Shown: piece after piece, positions 21,995 through 30,248 of the stretch
How the letters are laid out: every line of letters begins with the position of its first letter
How positions within the stretch are numbered: the first letter of the stretch is position 1
Assembly: GCF_900113175.1 (NCBI RefSeq)
Contig: NZ_FOOK01000003.1
Span: forward strand, 1-64,000
Direction: 5' to 3'
Origin: Planifilum fulgidum
GTDB lineage: Bacteria > Bacillota > Bacilli > Thermoactinomycetales > DSM-44946
DNA length: 64,000 bases
Translations under genes and position numbers: made by a program
Notes under the pieces: model-generated
Told to the model about the DNA's origin: nothing
The model's input: only the letters and a program-made list of their open reading frames with translations
The model's database searches: none

Positions 21995-23059
21995 TTACAG
22001 CTCGTCGAAGCCGTTTAAATCCCCCACCTTTACGTATTGACGGGATTTCTGCTCGAAAAAGTCCGTCTTGGTCCCGTCGAAGTTGTCCGCGTACGCGCGA
22101 ATCCATTTCATGGGATTCTCCGTGCGGTTTTCATAGAGATCGCTCAAGCCGAGGAGGCGGAGCATCTTGTTGGCCCGGTATTGGATGTAGCCTTCCATTT
22201 CGCCGAGGTCGATGCCCTCGATATCCTGCAAAATATAGCGGCTCCAGGTCGTTTCCTGTTCCACGGCGTGCCGGAATTGATCGTACACCCAGCCGGCAAA
22301 CTCCTCCGTGTTATGTTCCGGATGTTCCGCCAGGGTGGCCCGGAACAGTTCGCCGATGAAGCGCCCGTGCTGCAGTTCGTCCCGGTTGATGTAGGAAATC
22401 ATCGTCGACGTGCCGACCATCTTCTGATGCCGGGCCAAGTGATAGAAAAAGGCGAAACCGGAGTAGAAGAACAGCCCCTCCAGCAGGGCGGAGTAAACCA
22501 TGGCCTTCAACACGTTCAAGAGGGTGGGGCGGCTTGCGAATTCGTTGTATACCTGCTTGATCCGTTCGTTCCGCTTGAGCAGGACGGGATCTTTCCGGCC
22601 GTACTCAAAGGTTTCGATCTGCTGATCGTAGGTGGCGACGGAGGAGAGCACATAGGCGTAACTGTGATTGTGTTCGCTCTCCTGGTCGGCGATGGTGGCC
22701 ATGATCGCCTTGACCGAGGGGTCCGTCGAGTAATGGGCGATGCGCAGGGCGATGTCCGTTTGCGGCCCGTCCAGGGTGGCCAGCAGACCGATGATTTTCA
22801 GAAAAGCGTTTCGTTCAGCGGGGGAGAGTTCGGGAAACTGCTTGATGTCGTGGGTCATGTCCACTTCGCTCGCCCGCCAGAACAGGGACCGGATCTGCTC
22901 CCGAAAATCATAGAAATGGGGATAGGCGAGATCGTTCCAGTTCAAAATGCCGCTCGCCTTGCCGCCGAAGAGGGCGGTGGATTTGTTGGGGTTTTCCGGC
23001 TCCAGCACGGTCACTTTTTTGAGGAGCTGATCCAATGTTTCAGCACTCCTTCCGTCCAT
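21995..23059 (-). CDS. nrdB: Ribonucleoside-diphosphate reductase, beta (radical) subunit
   Basis: A 354-aa ferritin-like R2 protein that generates the tyrosyl radical or metal oxidant for aerobic class I RNR. The metal-ligand segments VDMTHDIKQFPELSPAE (helix with Asp/Glu) and ADQESEHNHSYAYVL (Glu-x2-His) are visible, as is the second-half block FAFFYHLARHQKM. Length fits. The start lies inside the end of the flavodoxin gene (49-nt overlap); the order is nrdA, flavodoxin, nrdB. Class Ia versus Ib cannot be settled by eye. Confidence 0.93.
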   Translation of the reverse strand: MDGRSAETLDQLLKKVTVLEPENPNKSTALFGGKASGILNWNDLAYPHFYDFREQIRSLFWRASEVDMTHDIKQFPELSPAERNAFLKIIGLLATLDGPQTDIALRIAHYSTDPSVKAIMATIADQESEHNHSYAYVLSSVATYDQQIETFEYGRKDPVLLKRNERIKQVYNEFASRPTLLNVLKAMVYSALLEGLFFYSGFAFFYHLARHQKMVGTSTMISYINRDELQHGRFIGELFRATLAEHPEHNTEEFAGWVYDQFRHAVEQETTWSRYILQDIEGIDLGEMEGYIQYRANKMLRLLGLSDLYENRTENPMKWIRAYADNFDGTKTDFFEQKSRQYVKVGDLNGFDEL

Positions 23060-23457
23060 TTGGTCACGGTTTCTTCCTGCGCCCCCCGGGGGCTCTGTTC
23101 GATCTTCAGGGGCGCATAGGTCGAACCGTAGAAGGTTGCCAGTTTGTCGCAGGCTTTGCAGAAGAGATCGTCCCCGCCGAACTGGGTGTCACCGGTGCCG
23201 AAGACGAAGACGTTGGGGGGCTTGCAGCCGATCTGCCGGACAAAATCCTTGACGATGTCCGGGGTGTCGCCCCTTCCCCAGGTGAAGGTTCCGAGAAGAA
23301 AGAGATCAAATTGCGAAGGATCGGGGATTCTCCGGTTCAGCCGGCGGATCCGGTGCATCTCGACGGCACAGCCTTCCTTCGTCAATCGCTGTTCGATGAT
23401 TTCGGCGACCTCCTTGGTGTTTCCGCTGAAACTGGCGTAACTGATCAGGATGCGCAC
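23011..23457 (-). CDS. Flavodoxin-like protein of the nrd operon (NrdI-like role possible)
   Basis: A 148-aa flavodoxin-fold protein. The FMN phosphate loop SYASFSGNTKEV is at residues 5-16, followed by TFTWGRGDTPDIV and FGTGDTQFGGD, which form the isoalloxazine-binding loops. Start GTG 23457 overlaps the last codons of nrdA. Its place between the alpha and beta RNR genes suggests it supplies electrons or oxidant for cofactor assembly, as NrdI does for class Ib enzymes; it resembles ordinary short flavodoxins more than classical NrdI. Confidence 0.85.
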   Translation of the reverse strand: MRILISYASFSGNTKEVAEIIEQRLTKEGCAVEMHRIRRLNRRIPDPSQFDLFLLGTFTWGRGDTPDIVKDFVRQIGCKPPNVFVFGTGDTQFGGDDLFCKACDKLATFYGSTYAPLKIEQSPRGAQEETVTKWTEGVLKHWISSSKK

Positions 23458-25712
23458 CAGGTGCACTCCTCGACGTCCGAGGCGGTGGACCGCACGTAAT
23501 AGGTGGATTTGAGCCCCGATTTCCATGCCTTTAGGTGGAGGTCCAGCAGCACCTTTGCGTGGATGTTGTGGGGGACGTAGAGGTTGAAGGAGATCGCCTG
23601 GTCAATATGCCTTTGCCGGGCCGCGTTCTGCCGGATCGACCAGCGCTGGTCGACGATATGGGCCGAGCGCCGGTAGATCGCGTAGGTGCGATGGTCCAGG
23701 TCGGGGGCGACGACGGGCAGTTTGTAATCCTTTTTCTCCTCGTAATAGAAGGGTTTGAACACCGGGTCGATGCCGGCGGTGGAACCGGCGATGACGGACG
23801 TGCTGGAATTGGGGGCGACGGCCATCAGATAGCCGTTGCGGATGCCCCACCTCCGGATCATGTTTCGGATTTCTTTCCACTCTTCGGCGCTGTTCCCCGA
23901 GAGGTATCCTCTCTTCTCGAAGTACGCCCCGGTCTGCCAGTCGCTGCCTTCAAACAGCGGGTAAGCTCCCTTCTCCTTTGCCAGTTCGCAGCTCGCCCGG
24001 ATTGTCAGGCGGGCGATGGTTTCATACAGCCGGTCCGCCAGCCGGACCGCTTCCTCCGATTCCCAGGGAATCTCCTCAAGGGCCAGCAGGTGATGCCACC
24101 CGAAGGTGCCGAGGCCGATCGCCCGGTATTTTTTGTTGGTCAGGGCCGCTTGCTTGACGCCGATCTTGTTCAGGTCGATCGCGTTGTCCAGCATCCGGAC
24201 CTGAATGGGGATCAGGCGCTCCAGGACGCCGGCCGGAACCGCTTTTCCCAGATGGATCGAGGACAGGTTGCAGACGACGAAATCCCCCGCCTTCTTGTAA
24301 GTGATGATGGTGTCCCCGTCGACCGTTTCCTCGTATTGAACGGTGGGCGACATGTTCTGGGCGATCTCGGTGCACAGGTTGCTGGCATAGATCATGCCGG
24401 CGTGCCCGTTGGGATTCATGCGGTTGGCCTGATCCCGGTAAAACATGAAGGGGGATCCCGTCTCCAGCTGGGATTTCATGATCCGGATCATGATTTGAAT
24501 GGCCGGAACCTTCTGTTTCCTCAGCCGGTCATTCCGGACGCAGGCCTCGTATCTTTCCCGGAAGCTCCCGCCGCCCGGCCGCTCGTCATAATAATCCTCC
24601 AGGGAAAATCCCATGACCCGCCGGACTTCGTGGGGGTCGAACAAATACCAGTCCCCCCGCTCTTCGACCCGTTCCATGAACAGGTCGGGGATGCAGACGC
24701 CGGTGAAGATGTCGTGGGCCCGCTGCCGTTCATCTCCGTTGTTCAGTTTCAGGTCCAGGAAGGAAAGGATGTCGGCGTGCCAGACGTCCAGATAGACGCA
24801 GACAGCCCCCTTTCTCCTCCCGAGCTGATCGACGCTGACGGCGGTGTTGTTGAGTTGCCTCGTCCAGGGGACGATGCCGGAGGAAGCGCCCTTGAAACCT
24901 TTGATGTCGCTGCCGCGGCTCCTCACCTTTCCCAGGTAGACGCCGATGCCCCCGCCGTCTTTGGAAAGCCGGGCCACGTCGGTGTTGCTGTTGTAGATGT
25001 CGATGAGGGAATCGGAGACCGTGTCGATGAAGCAGCTGGACAGCTGGCCGTGGGAAAGCCCGGCGTTGGCCAGGGTGGGGGTGGCCACCGTCATGTAAAG
25101 GTTGGACAGGGCCCAGTAGGCTTCCTGAACCAGGAGGTGTCTCCGCTCCTTCGGCTCATCCTGCATCAGGTGCAAAGCGATCGTCAGCCAGCGCTCCTGG
25201 GGGAGTTCATAAATGTTCTTTTCGTGGTCGGTCGCCAGATAGCGGGTGGCCAGCATATGCAGGCCGGGATAATCGAACAGAAGGTCTTTGTCGGGATCGA
25301 TGAGACGGGCGAGCTGCCGGATCTCCTCCTCCGTGTATTTTTCCAGGATATTGGGGGAGTAGATCCCCTTTTCCGTCAGCGTCCGTTGCAATTGATAGTA
25401 ATCGCCGTATTTTTTCCCCGCACAGCCCCGGTTTTCCCCCGCTTTGCGATAGAGTTGGTCCAGAAAAATTCTCGCCGCGGCAAAACTCCATGGGGCGTTG
25501 GCTTCATCCACGTTTTCCAGGGCGGTCGCGATCAAGAGGTTCGTCAGCTGGTCCCTCGAAAGGCCGGGTTTTTGGGAGACCCTCCGGAAGATCTTTTCTT
25601 TGAATTCCGGAAGGCCCTTCAGCCGGAGCCCCGAGAGGACCCGGTCGATGTATGATTCCAACGCTTTTTGGTCAGATGCCGGATTTTGCGATGCCGGGAT
25701 GGATCGGCTCAA
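23445..25712 (-). CDS. nrdA: Ribonucleoside-diphosphate reductase, alpha (catalytic) subunit
   Basis: A 755-aa class I RNR large subunit. The substrate-site cysteine region is GQLSSCFIDTV and the catalytic loop is NLCTEIAQNM. The paired tyrosines precede the C-terminal redox pair CTWC (last residues ECTWCAS). Start TTG 25712 is chosen because AAGGAGAGG lies 6 nt upstream; the frame stays open to 25805 across the terminator of the leader. Expression is preceded by a cobalamin riboswitch and NrdR boxes, so the B12-independent reductase should be switched off when B12 is plentiful. Confidence 0.94.
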   Translation of the reverse strand: MSRSIPASQNPASDQKALESYIDRVLSGLRLKGLPEFKEKIFRRVSQKPGLSRDQLTNLLIATALENVDEANAPWSFAAARIFLDQLYRKAGENRGCAGKKYGDYYQLQRTLTEKGIYSPNILEKYTEEEIRQLARLIDPDKDLLFDYPGLHMLATRYLATDHEKNIYELPQERWLTIALHLMQDEPKERRHLLVQEAYWALSNLYMTVATPTLANAGLSHGQLSSCFIDTVSDSLIDIYNSNTDVARLSKDGGGIGVYLGKVRSRGSDIKGFKGASSGIVPWTRQLNNTAVSVDQLGRRKGAVCVYLDVWHADILSFLDLKLNNGDERQRAHDIFTGVCIPDLFMERVEERGDWYLFDPHEVRRVMGFSLEDYYDERPGGGSFRERYEACVRNDRLRKQKVPAIQIMIRIMKSQLETGSPFMFYRDQANRMNPNGHAGMIYASNLCTEIAQNMSPTVQYEETVDGDTIITYKKAGDFVVCNLSSIHLGKAVPAGVLERLIPIQVRMLDNAIDLNKIGVKQAALTNKKYRAIGLGTFGWHHLLALEEIPWESEEAVRLADRLYETIARLTIRASCELAKEKGAYPLFEGSDWQTGAYFEKRGYLSGNSAEEWKEIRNMIRRWGIRNGYLMAVAPNSSTSVIAGSTAGIDPVFKPFYYEEKKDYKLPVVAPDLDHRTYAIYRRSAHIVDQRWSIRQNAARQRHIDQAISFNLYVPHNIHAKVLLDLHLKAWKSGLKSTYYVRSTASDVEECTWCAS

Positions 25713-25738
25713 GGTTTCCCTCTCCTTTCGGTTCAAAT

Positions 25739-25766
25739 AAAAAATCCGCCCGGGATGGAGCGGATA
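25739..25766 (-). terminator. Leader terminator between the cobalamin riboswitch and nrdA
   Basis: On the minus strand ATCCGC...GCGGAT forms a stem followed by TTTTTTATTT, about 27 nt before the nrdA start. It is the likely expression platform of the B12 riboswitch. Confidence 0.7.
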
Positions 25767-25835
25767 AGCGGCCTGAAAAAGGCACAAGAATTCCCCCGCT
25801 TCCACTTCTCACCCCCCGAAGAAGTGTCCAGCCGG

Positions 25836-26023
25836 GCGGGAAGGCAGGTCTCCTGACTCATGCGTCATCCGGCCGGGTCCCTTCCCGCATCGGCAGCCGG
25901 TGGCACGCGCCGCCGACCTTTCCGATGCAGTGGATATGACCCGGTCGTCCGCATTCACAGTTGCGGGGACAGTTCCGGATTTTCACCGGATTCCCTTTTA
26001 AGCCTTTACCAGGCACCTTCCCG
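25836..26023 (-). promoter_or_regulatory. Cobalamin (B12) riboswitch
   Basis: Read on the minus strand: GGGAAGGTGCC at the 5' end, the core GGTGAAAATCCGGAACTG, CCCCGCAACTGTGA, and the B12-box end GAGTCAGGAGACCTGCCTT, closed by the GCGGGAAGG/CCTTCCCGC basal stem. These are the canonical AdoCbl aptamer blocks in order. Downstream lies a terminator and nrdA. Confidence 0.95.
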
Positions 26024-26028
26024 CCGTA

Positions 26029-26076
26029 ACTCAATATGTTGTAGTATACTCATCGAGTTACAACAAAATATAGTGT
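26029..26076 (-). promoter_or_regulatory. NrdR box pair and nrd promoter
   Basis: On the minus strand ACACTATATTTTGTTG (26076-26061) and CTACAACATATTGAGT (26044-26029) match the NrdR consensus acaCwATATwTwGtgt at about 12-13 of 16 positions each. They are separated by 16 bp, the usual three-turn spacing. TATACT between them (26050-26045) is a plausible -10 for the nrd operon. Confidence 0.7.
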
Positions 26077-26252
26077 CTGATTTAAGATACCACGGGGGAT
26101 CGGAGGTTGTCAATACTTGCAAAACAAAAGGTGAGCGCAGGGAAAAGGCGCGGATGGATCCCGGATTTGCGGATGAATCCCGTTGAAACCGCTTCTGCAA
26201 ATGTTTATGATGAGTGAAAAACGCGGCTGAACGCCTTTCGAGGAGGATTCCG

Positions 26253-27422
26253 ATGCGCATTCAACCGTCAAAAAATATCCAACAGTTGCCCTTGGGTGTT
26301 TTTAACCAATTGTTGCGGGCGAAGCGACGGGTGATGGAGAGCGGAAAACCGGTGATCGATCTGAGCGTGGGCAGCCCGGACCTGCCGCCTCCCCGGGAGG
26401 TGATGGAGGAGATCCGGAAGTGGTCGATGGACGGGAGCAAGTACGGCTACACCCTGGAGGCGATTCCGTCCTTCAACGGCAAGGTGGCGGCCTTCTACGA
26501 GGAGCGGTACGGGGTTCGGCTCAATCCCCGGGACGAGGTGCTGCAGCTGATCGGCTCCCAGGACGGGCTGGCCCATCTGGCCATGACCGTGATCGATCCC
26601 GGCGATGTCGTCCTCGTTCCCGATCCCGGCTACCCCATCTACGAGGCGAGCGTGCGGATTGCCGGCGGGGTTCCTTATCCGATGCCCCTGGAGGAGGAAA
26701 ACGGGTTTCTGCCCCGGCTGGAGGCGATTCCCGAAGCGGTCCTCGGGCGGGCCAAAATGATGCTCCTCAACTATCCCGGCAATCCGGTCACCGCCATGGC
26801 GGATCGCGCCTTTTTCGAGGAGTTGGTCCGCTTTGCGAAAAAACACGAGATCCTGATCGCCCACGATTTCACCTATTCCGAGCTGGTCTTCGACGGGCGG
26901 CGGGCGGTCAGCTTCCTGTCCGTTCCGGGGGCGAAGGAGGTCGGCGTCGAGTTCAATTCCTTCTCCAAGACCTTCAACATGGCCGGATGCCGCATCGGCT
27001 ACGTGGTCGGGCATCCGGAGGTGCTTCAGGCCCTCGGCCGGCTGATGTCCCACACCCAATACGGAATCTTTTATCCGATTCAAAAGGCGGCCGAGGCGGC
27101 GCTGGACACGGGGGACGCCTTTATCCGGAGACAGGTGGAGACGTATCAGGCGCGGCGGGATGCGCTGGTCGAGCGGCTCGCCGCAGGCGGATGGGAGGTG
27201 GCCAAGCCCCCGGCCACCATGTACGTGTGGGCGAAAATTCCCGAGGGGTGGAGTTCCGAATCCTTTGTGTTCCGGGTGCTGGAGGAGACCGGGGTGGTGC
27301 TCACCCCCGGCCGGGCTTTCGGAGAAAAGGGGGAAGGATATGTCCGGATCACCCTCGTCCAGCCCGAAGACCGGCTTAAGGAGGCCGCTGATCGGATCGG
27401 GCGGTTTTTAGAGGGCAGGTAG
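26253..27422 (+). CDS. Class I/II PLP-dependent aminotransferase (LL-DAP aminotransferase/PatA-like)
   Basis: A 389-aa fold-type I aminotransferase. The N-terminal DLSVGSPDLPPP, the PLP ring-binding LLNYPGNPVTAMA, and the Schiff-base lysine motif SFSKTFNMAGCRIGY are present. Start ATG 26253 follows GAGGAGG by 6 nt; the frame opens 13 codons earlier. Divergent from the nrd operon. Similar proteins are called LL-diaminopimelate, alanine or methionine aminotransferases; the substrate cannot be fixed from sequence. Confidence 0.88.
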   Translation: MRIQPSKNIQQLPLGVFNQLLRAKRRVMESGKPVIDLSVGSPDLPPPREVMEEIRKWSMDGSKYGYTLEAIPSFNGKVAAFYEERYGVRLNPRDEVLQLIGSQDGLAHLAMTVIDPGDVVLVPDPGYPIYEASVRIAGGVPYPMPLEEENGFLPRLEAIPEAVLGRAKMMLLNYPGNPVTAMADRAFFEELVRFAKKHEILIAHDFTYSELVFDGRRAVSFLSVPGAKEVGVEFNSFSKTFNMAGCRIGYVVGHPEVLQALGRLMSHTQYGIFYPIQKAAEAALDTGDAFIRRQVETYQARRDALVERLAAGGWEVAKPPATMYVWAKIPEGWSSESFVFRVLEETGVVLTPGRAFGEKGEGYVRITLVQPEDRLKEAADRIGRFLEGR

Positions 27423-27514
27423 AGCGACTGTCCGGTTACTGCGAAAGAAGGATGCCGGCGGAAGGGGAACAGGCCCTTCCTGCCGGCGGCAACCGCGTCG
27501 GAAGGAGATGAGCC

Positions 27515-27721
27515 ATGGAGGAGTTGCTGGAAGGCTTGTGGCGGCTGATTACGGGATTTTTCCGGTTTTTGTCCGCCCTGTTGCGAGTGGGGGAGATTAT
27601 CGGAACCATCTTGGATTTTTTCGATATGATCAGGGACTTCTTCAAATGGTTGTGGCGGAAGCTGTTTCGCCGCTCCGAAGATCCCGCCGAAAATAAAAAG
27701 AACCCCGGCGATGGTTCTTGA
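27515..27721 (+). CDS. Small amphipathic/membrane-associated protein, unknown
   Basis: A 68-aa protein with two hydrophobic, aromatic-rich helices (about 5-22 and 26-48) and a basic/acidic C-terminal tail. Start ATG 27515 follows GGAAGGAGATG, an excellent ribosome-binding site. No family recognised. It lies 92 nt downstream of the aminotransferase and ends about 130 nt before a strong terminator, so it may be the last gene of that unit. Confidence 0.65.
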   Translation: MEELLEGLWRLITGFFRFLSALLRVGEIIGTILDFFDMIRDFFKWLWRKLFRRSEDPAENKKNPGDGS

Positions 27722-27854
27722 CGGGGACGTTTAGAGGCGGTGACGTTGACCGGGAACGGTCGGACGGGAGCTTTACGCCGGGCCGGGACATCAGCGTCGA
27801 GGCAGGGCGGAGTGCCGCTCGCCAGTCCCGGTTTTCAGCGCCAACCTGCTGATT

Positions 27855-27880
27855 GGGGCCGGAAGGCCCCGGTTTTTTTT
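27855..27880 (+). terminator. Rho-independent terminator
   Basis: GGGGCC GGAA GGCCCC followed by GG and eight T residues. Confidence 0.88.
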
Positions 27881-27893
27881 CGGTTTCACCCCT

Positions 27894-28112
27894 TCAGCTG
27901 CCGCTGGCGGTTGGGGTCAGCTTTTCTCCCTGAATGCTCATGGCATCGAGGGGGATTTCGAACCACCAGCCGCCCGGGGTCTTCTTGATCGGCCGGTAGC
28001 CGGCCCGCCTCACCCTGCGGGCGACGTTCCAGCTGGCCGTGTACAAAATGGCCTTGTCCCGGGATTCATCGAACTGGATGACCGTTTCTTTTTCTTCGTC
28101 GGTGAGCGCCAT
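27894..28112 (-). CDS. Small hypothetical protein
   Basis: A 72-aa soluble protein with an acidic N-terminus and the patterns NVARRVRRAGYRPIKK and GGWWFEIPLDAM. Start ATG 28112 follows GGGAGTGAGG by about 4 nt. No family recognised. A perfect 18-bp palindrome lies 33 nt upstream in the promoter region. Convergent with the preceding unit. Confidence 0.6.
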   Translation of the reverse strand: MALTDEEKETVIQFDESRDKAILYTASWNVARRVRRAGYRPIKKTPGGWWFEIPLDAMSIQGEKLTPTASGS

Positions 28113-28529
28113 GTTACCTCACTCCCGCATGGAAAATGATCACAAACATACGATCGTATGTTCCCCTTTATATTATTCTACCATGTTTTCTCCGGTTTGC
28201 CATCCTCCCTTCGGTTTTCCCGAAAGAATGTTCATGATCCGCTCCCATCCGGCGTGCGGCCGGATCCTTGCCGATCGGCCGGCGCAAGGGCAGGAAACGG
28301 AATTTTCTGTATACAACCGATAGGGTAATCACATGGTCTAAAGTATCTATCCCACAAAAAGAATTGGGGTAAACATATTTTTCTTTTGAAACTGCGAAGA
28401 TCGCCATCTCCCTGCAGGGGCGGGGATGTCCGCGGGAGACCGCGGCCTGTTCTAAAAGAAAAAATACCAATCGTATATTTGAAAAAAGGGTTTTCCAACC
28501 AGACGCCTCGGCGGGAAGGGGGTGGGCCC
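28113..28529. other. Intergenic region with palindrome; promoter area of two divergent units
   Basis: About 415 nt with no supported gene. It contains the 18-bp palindrome AACATACGATCGTATGTT (28145-28162). On the minus strand an AT-rich ATAATATAAA lies just upstream of it (about 28166-28176). Near 28301-28309 TGTATACAA is a small dyad that may serve the plus-strand amine operon. Confidence 0.5.
28145..28162 (-). promoter_or_regulatory. 18-bp perfect palindrome, candidate operator
   Basis: AACATACGATCGTATGTT is a perfect inverted repeat located just downstream of an AT-rich -10-like stretch and 33 nt before the 72-aa gene. It is not a LexA box, since the GAAC-N4-GTTC spacing is wrong. The regulator is unknown. 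Confidence 0.5.
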
Positions 28530-28715
28530 GTGACGCTCCTCGGCATCCTGCTCATACTCTTCACTTGTCTGGTGGCTGTCGGCATCGGATACGTGGCCAA
28601 TGAAAATGTTCGCCGCTTTGATGAAAGGGAACACGTCGATTTCCTGGGGCGGGAAGACGGAAAGGAGGGGGACGGCGGTGAAGAGGGATTACGCCAAGGA
28701 GAAACAACGGGATGA
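28530..28715 (+). CDS. Small membrane protein overlapping the permease start
   Basis: A 61-aa protein: one N-terminal transmembrane helix (about residues 2-24, TLLGILLILFTCLVAVGIGY) and a highly charged tail. Start GTG 28530 follows AAGGGGGTGG. Its last 38 nt overlap the permease gene in another frame, so translation is probably coupled. The position recalls small accessory subunits of some transporters, but no family is recognised. Confidence 0.6.
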   Translation: MTLLGILLILFTCLVAVGIGYVANENVRRFDEREHVDFLGREDGKEGDGGEEGLRQGETTG

Positions 28716-30216
28716 GGACAAAAGGGATTTGCACAAGTTCGGGTATGCCCAGGAACTGTTCCGGGATATGGGGGGCTTTTCCAATTTCGCGATTTCCTTC
28801 TCGATCATCTCGGTCCTGACCGGTGCCGTTTCCCTATACGGACACGGTCTCACCTACGGCGGCACCGGCATGATGGGTTTCGGCTGGCCCCTGGTCGCCC
28901 TGTTCGTCCTGCTGGTGGCGGCGGCGATGGCGGAATTGGCATCGGCGATTCCCACCGCGGGCGCTTTGTACCACTGGGCCTCCCTGCTCGGGAACAAGCG
29001 ATGGGGTTGGTATACGGCCTGGATCAACCTGATCGGCCAGATCGGCATCGTGGCCGGGATCGACTATTCGGCGGCCATTTTCATCGACGGCCTCCTGTCG
29101 CCGGTGCTGGGCTACCGGATGACGGAGACCTCCACCCTGATCGTTTTCGCTTTGGTCCTCCTCTCCCACGGTCTGTTCAACCACCTGGGGATCCGCATCG
29201 TCGCGCGGTTGAACGATTTTTCCGCCTGGTATCACATCGGGGTCGTCCTGATCCTGGTGTTCAGCCTCGCCTTTTTCACCCGGGGAGGACTGCAGCCGGT
29301 GGAGACGCTGTTCCGGGTCGGGGAGACCTTTTCCGACAAACCCTACGCCCTGGCCTTCCTGATCGGTCTCCTGCAGGCGCAGTGGACCTTCACCGGTTAT
29401 GACGCCTCCGCCCACACGATCGAGGAGACCCTCCATCCGCGGGTCCGGGCGCCCTGGGGGATTTTCACCTCCGTCGCTTTCTCCTTCGTGACCGGAATGA
29501 TCATGCTCGCCTTCGTGACGCTGGCCATCAAGGACGTCGGCGCGGCGGTCGCCGCGGACAATCCCTTCATCCACGTCATCAGCCAGGCCTTGGGCGGCGT
29601 GTTCGGGCAGACGCTCCTGTGGCTGATCACCCTTGCCATGTGGTTCTGCGGCCTTTCCTCGGTCACCTCCTTTTCGCGGATGATGTTCGCCTTCTCCCGC
29701 GACAAGGGGATGCCCCGGAGCGACCTGTGGGCCCGCATCAGCAAAAAATACCGCACGCCTGCCCACGCCATCTGGCTGTCGGTCATCCTTTCCTTCGGCC
29801 TGGCTCTGATCGATTACGTCATCAAGCGGATCCATCCGGATACGTCCTACACCACCCTCACTTTTTTGACGGGAGTCAGCGTGGTCGGTCTGTATGTGGC
29901 CTACGGCATTCCGGTGCTGCTGCGCCTTAGGGCCGAAGCGAAGGGGAAGTTTTCCCGGAAGCATCTGGGCCCGTGGAATCTGGGAAAATGGGGCCGGCCC
30001 ATTTCGGTCGTCGCCCTGCTGTGGATCGCCTTCATCAGCATCATCATGGTGATCCCTCCCAATCAGAACGCCGGGTACACCCTCGCCGTCATGATGCTCC
30101 TGCTGCTCATCATGGATTTCTCCTATTACCGCAAACATTTCCGGGGACCGCAGGCCGCCCTGGGCACGACGGAGGAGGAGCTCCGGCGCCGGGAAGCGGA
30201 GCTGGAAGGATCGTGA
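28678..30216 (+). CDS. APC-superfamily amino acid/amine permease
   Basis: A 512-aa protein with 12 predicted helices. The first helix region GGFSNFAISFSIISVLTG and the conserved TGYDASAHTIEETLHPR near residue 240 place it with the amino acid/GABA/choline-type APC permeases (BAT1/Uga4-like). Start GTG 28678 follows AAGGAGGGG by 7 nt; the frame opens earlier. It heads the catabolic operon with M20 peptidase, aldehyde dehydrogenase, GS-like ligase and SDR genes, so it probably imports the amine or amino acid they degrade. Confidence 0.88.
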   Translation: MKRDYAKEKQRDEDKRDLHKFGYAQELFRDMGGFSNFAISFSIISVLTGAVSLYGHGLTYGGTGMMGFGWPLVALFVLLVAAAMAELASAIPTAGALYHWASLLGNKRWGWYTAWINLIGQIGIVAGIDYSAAIFIDGLLSPVLGYRMTETSTLIVFALVLLSHGLFNHLGIRIVARLNDFSAWYHIGVVLILVFSLAFFTRGGLQPVETLFRVGETFSDKPYALAFLIGLLQAQWTFTGYDASAHTIEETLHPRVRAPWGIFTSVAFSFVTGMIMLAFVTLAIKDVGAAVAADNPFIHVISQALGGVFGQTLLWLITLAMWFCGLSSVTSFSRMMFAFSRDKGMPRSDLWARISKKYRTPAHAIWLSVILSFGLALIDYVIKRIHPDTSYTTLTFLTGVSVVGLYVAYGIPVLLRLRAEAKGKFSRKHLGPWNLGKWGRPISVVALLWIAFISIIMVIPPNQNAGYTLAVMMLLLLIMDFSYYRKHFRGPQAALGTTEEELRRREAELEGS

Positions 30217-30248
30217 GACGTTGCCGGACTGCTGAAGGAGGCGATGTG

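Noticed and set aside
23535-25655. 706-aa plus-strand ORF opposite nrdA
   Set aside because: Antisense shadow of nrdA; no recognisable motif or plausible regulation.
28145-28162. LexA (SOS) box
   Set aside because: The GAAC-N4-GTTC spacing of the Bacillus LexA site is absent; it is a different, longer palindrome.
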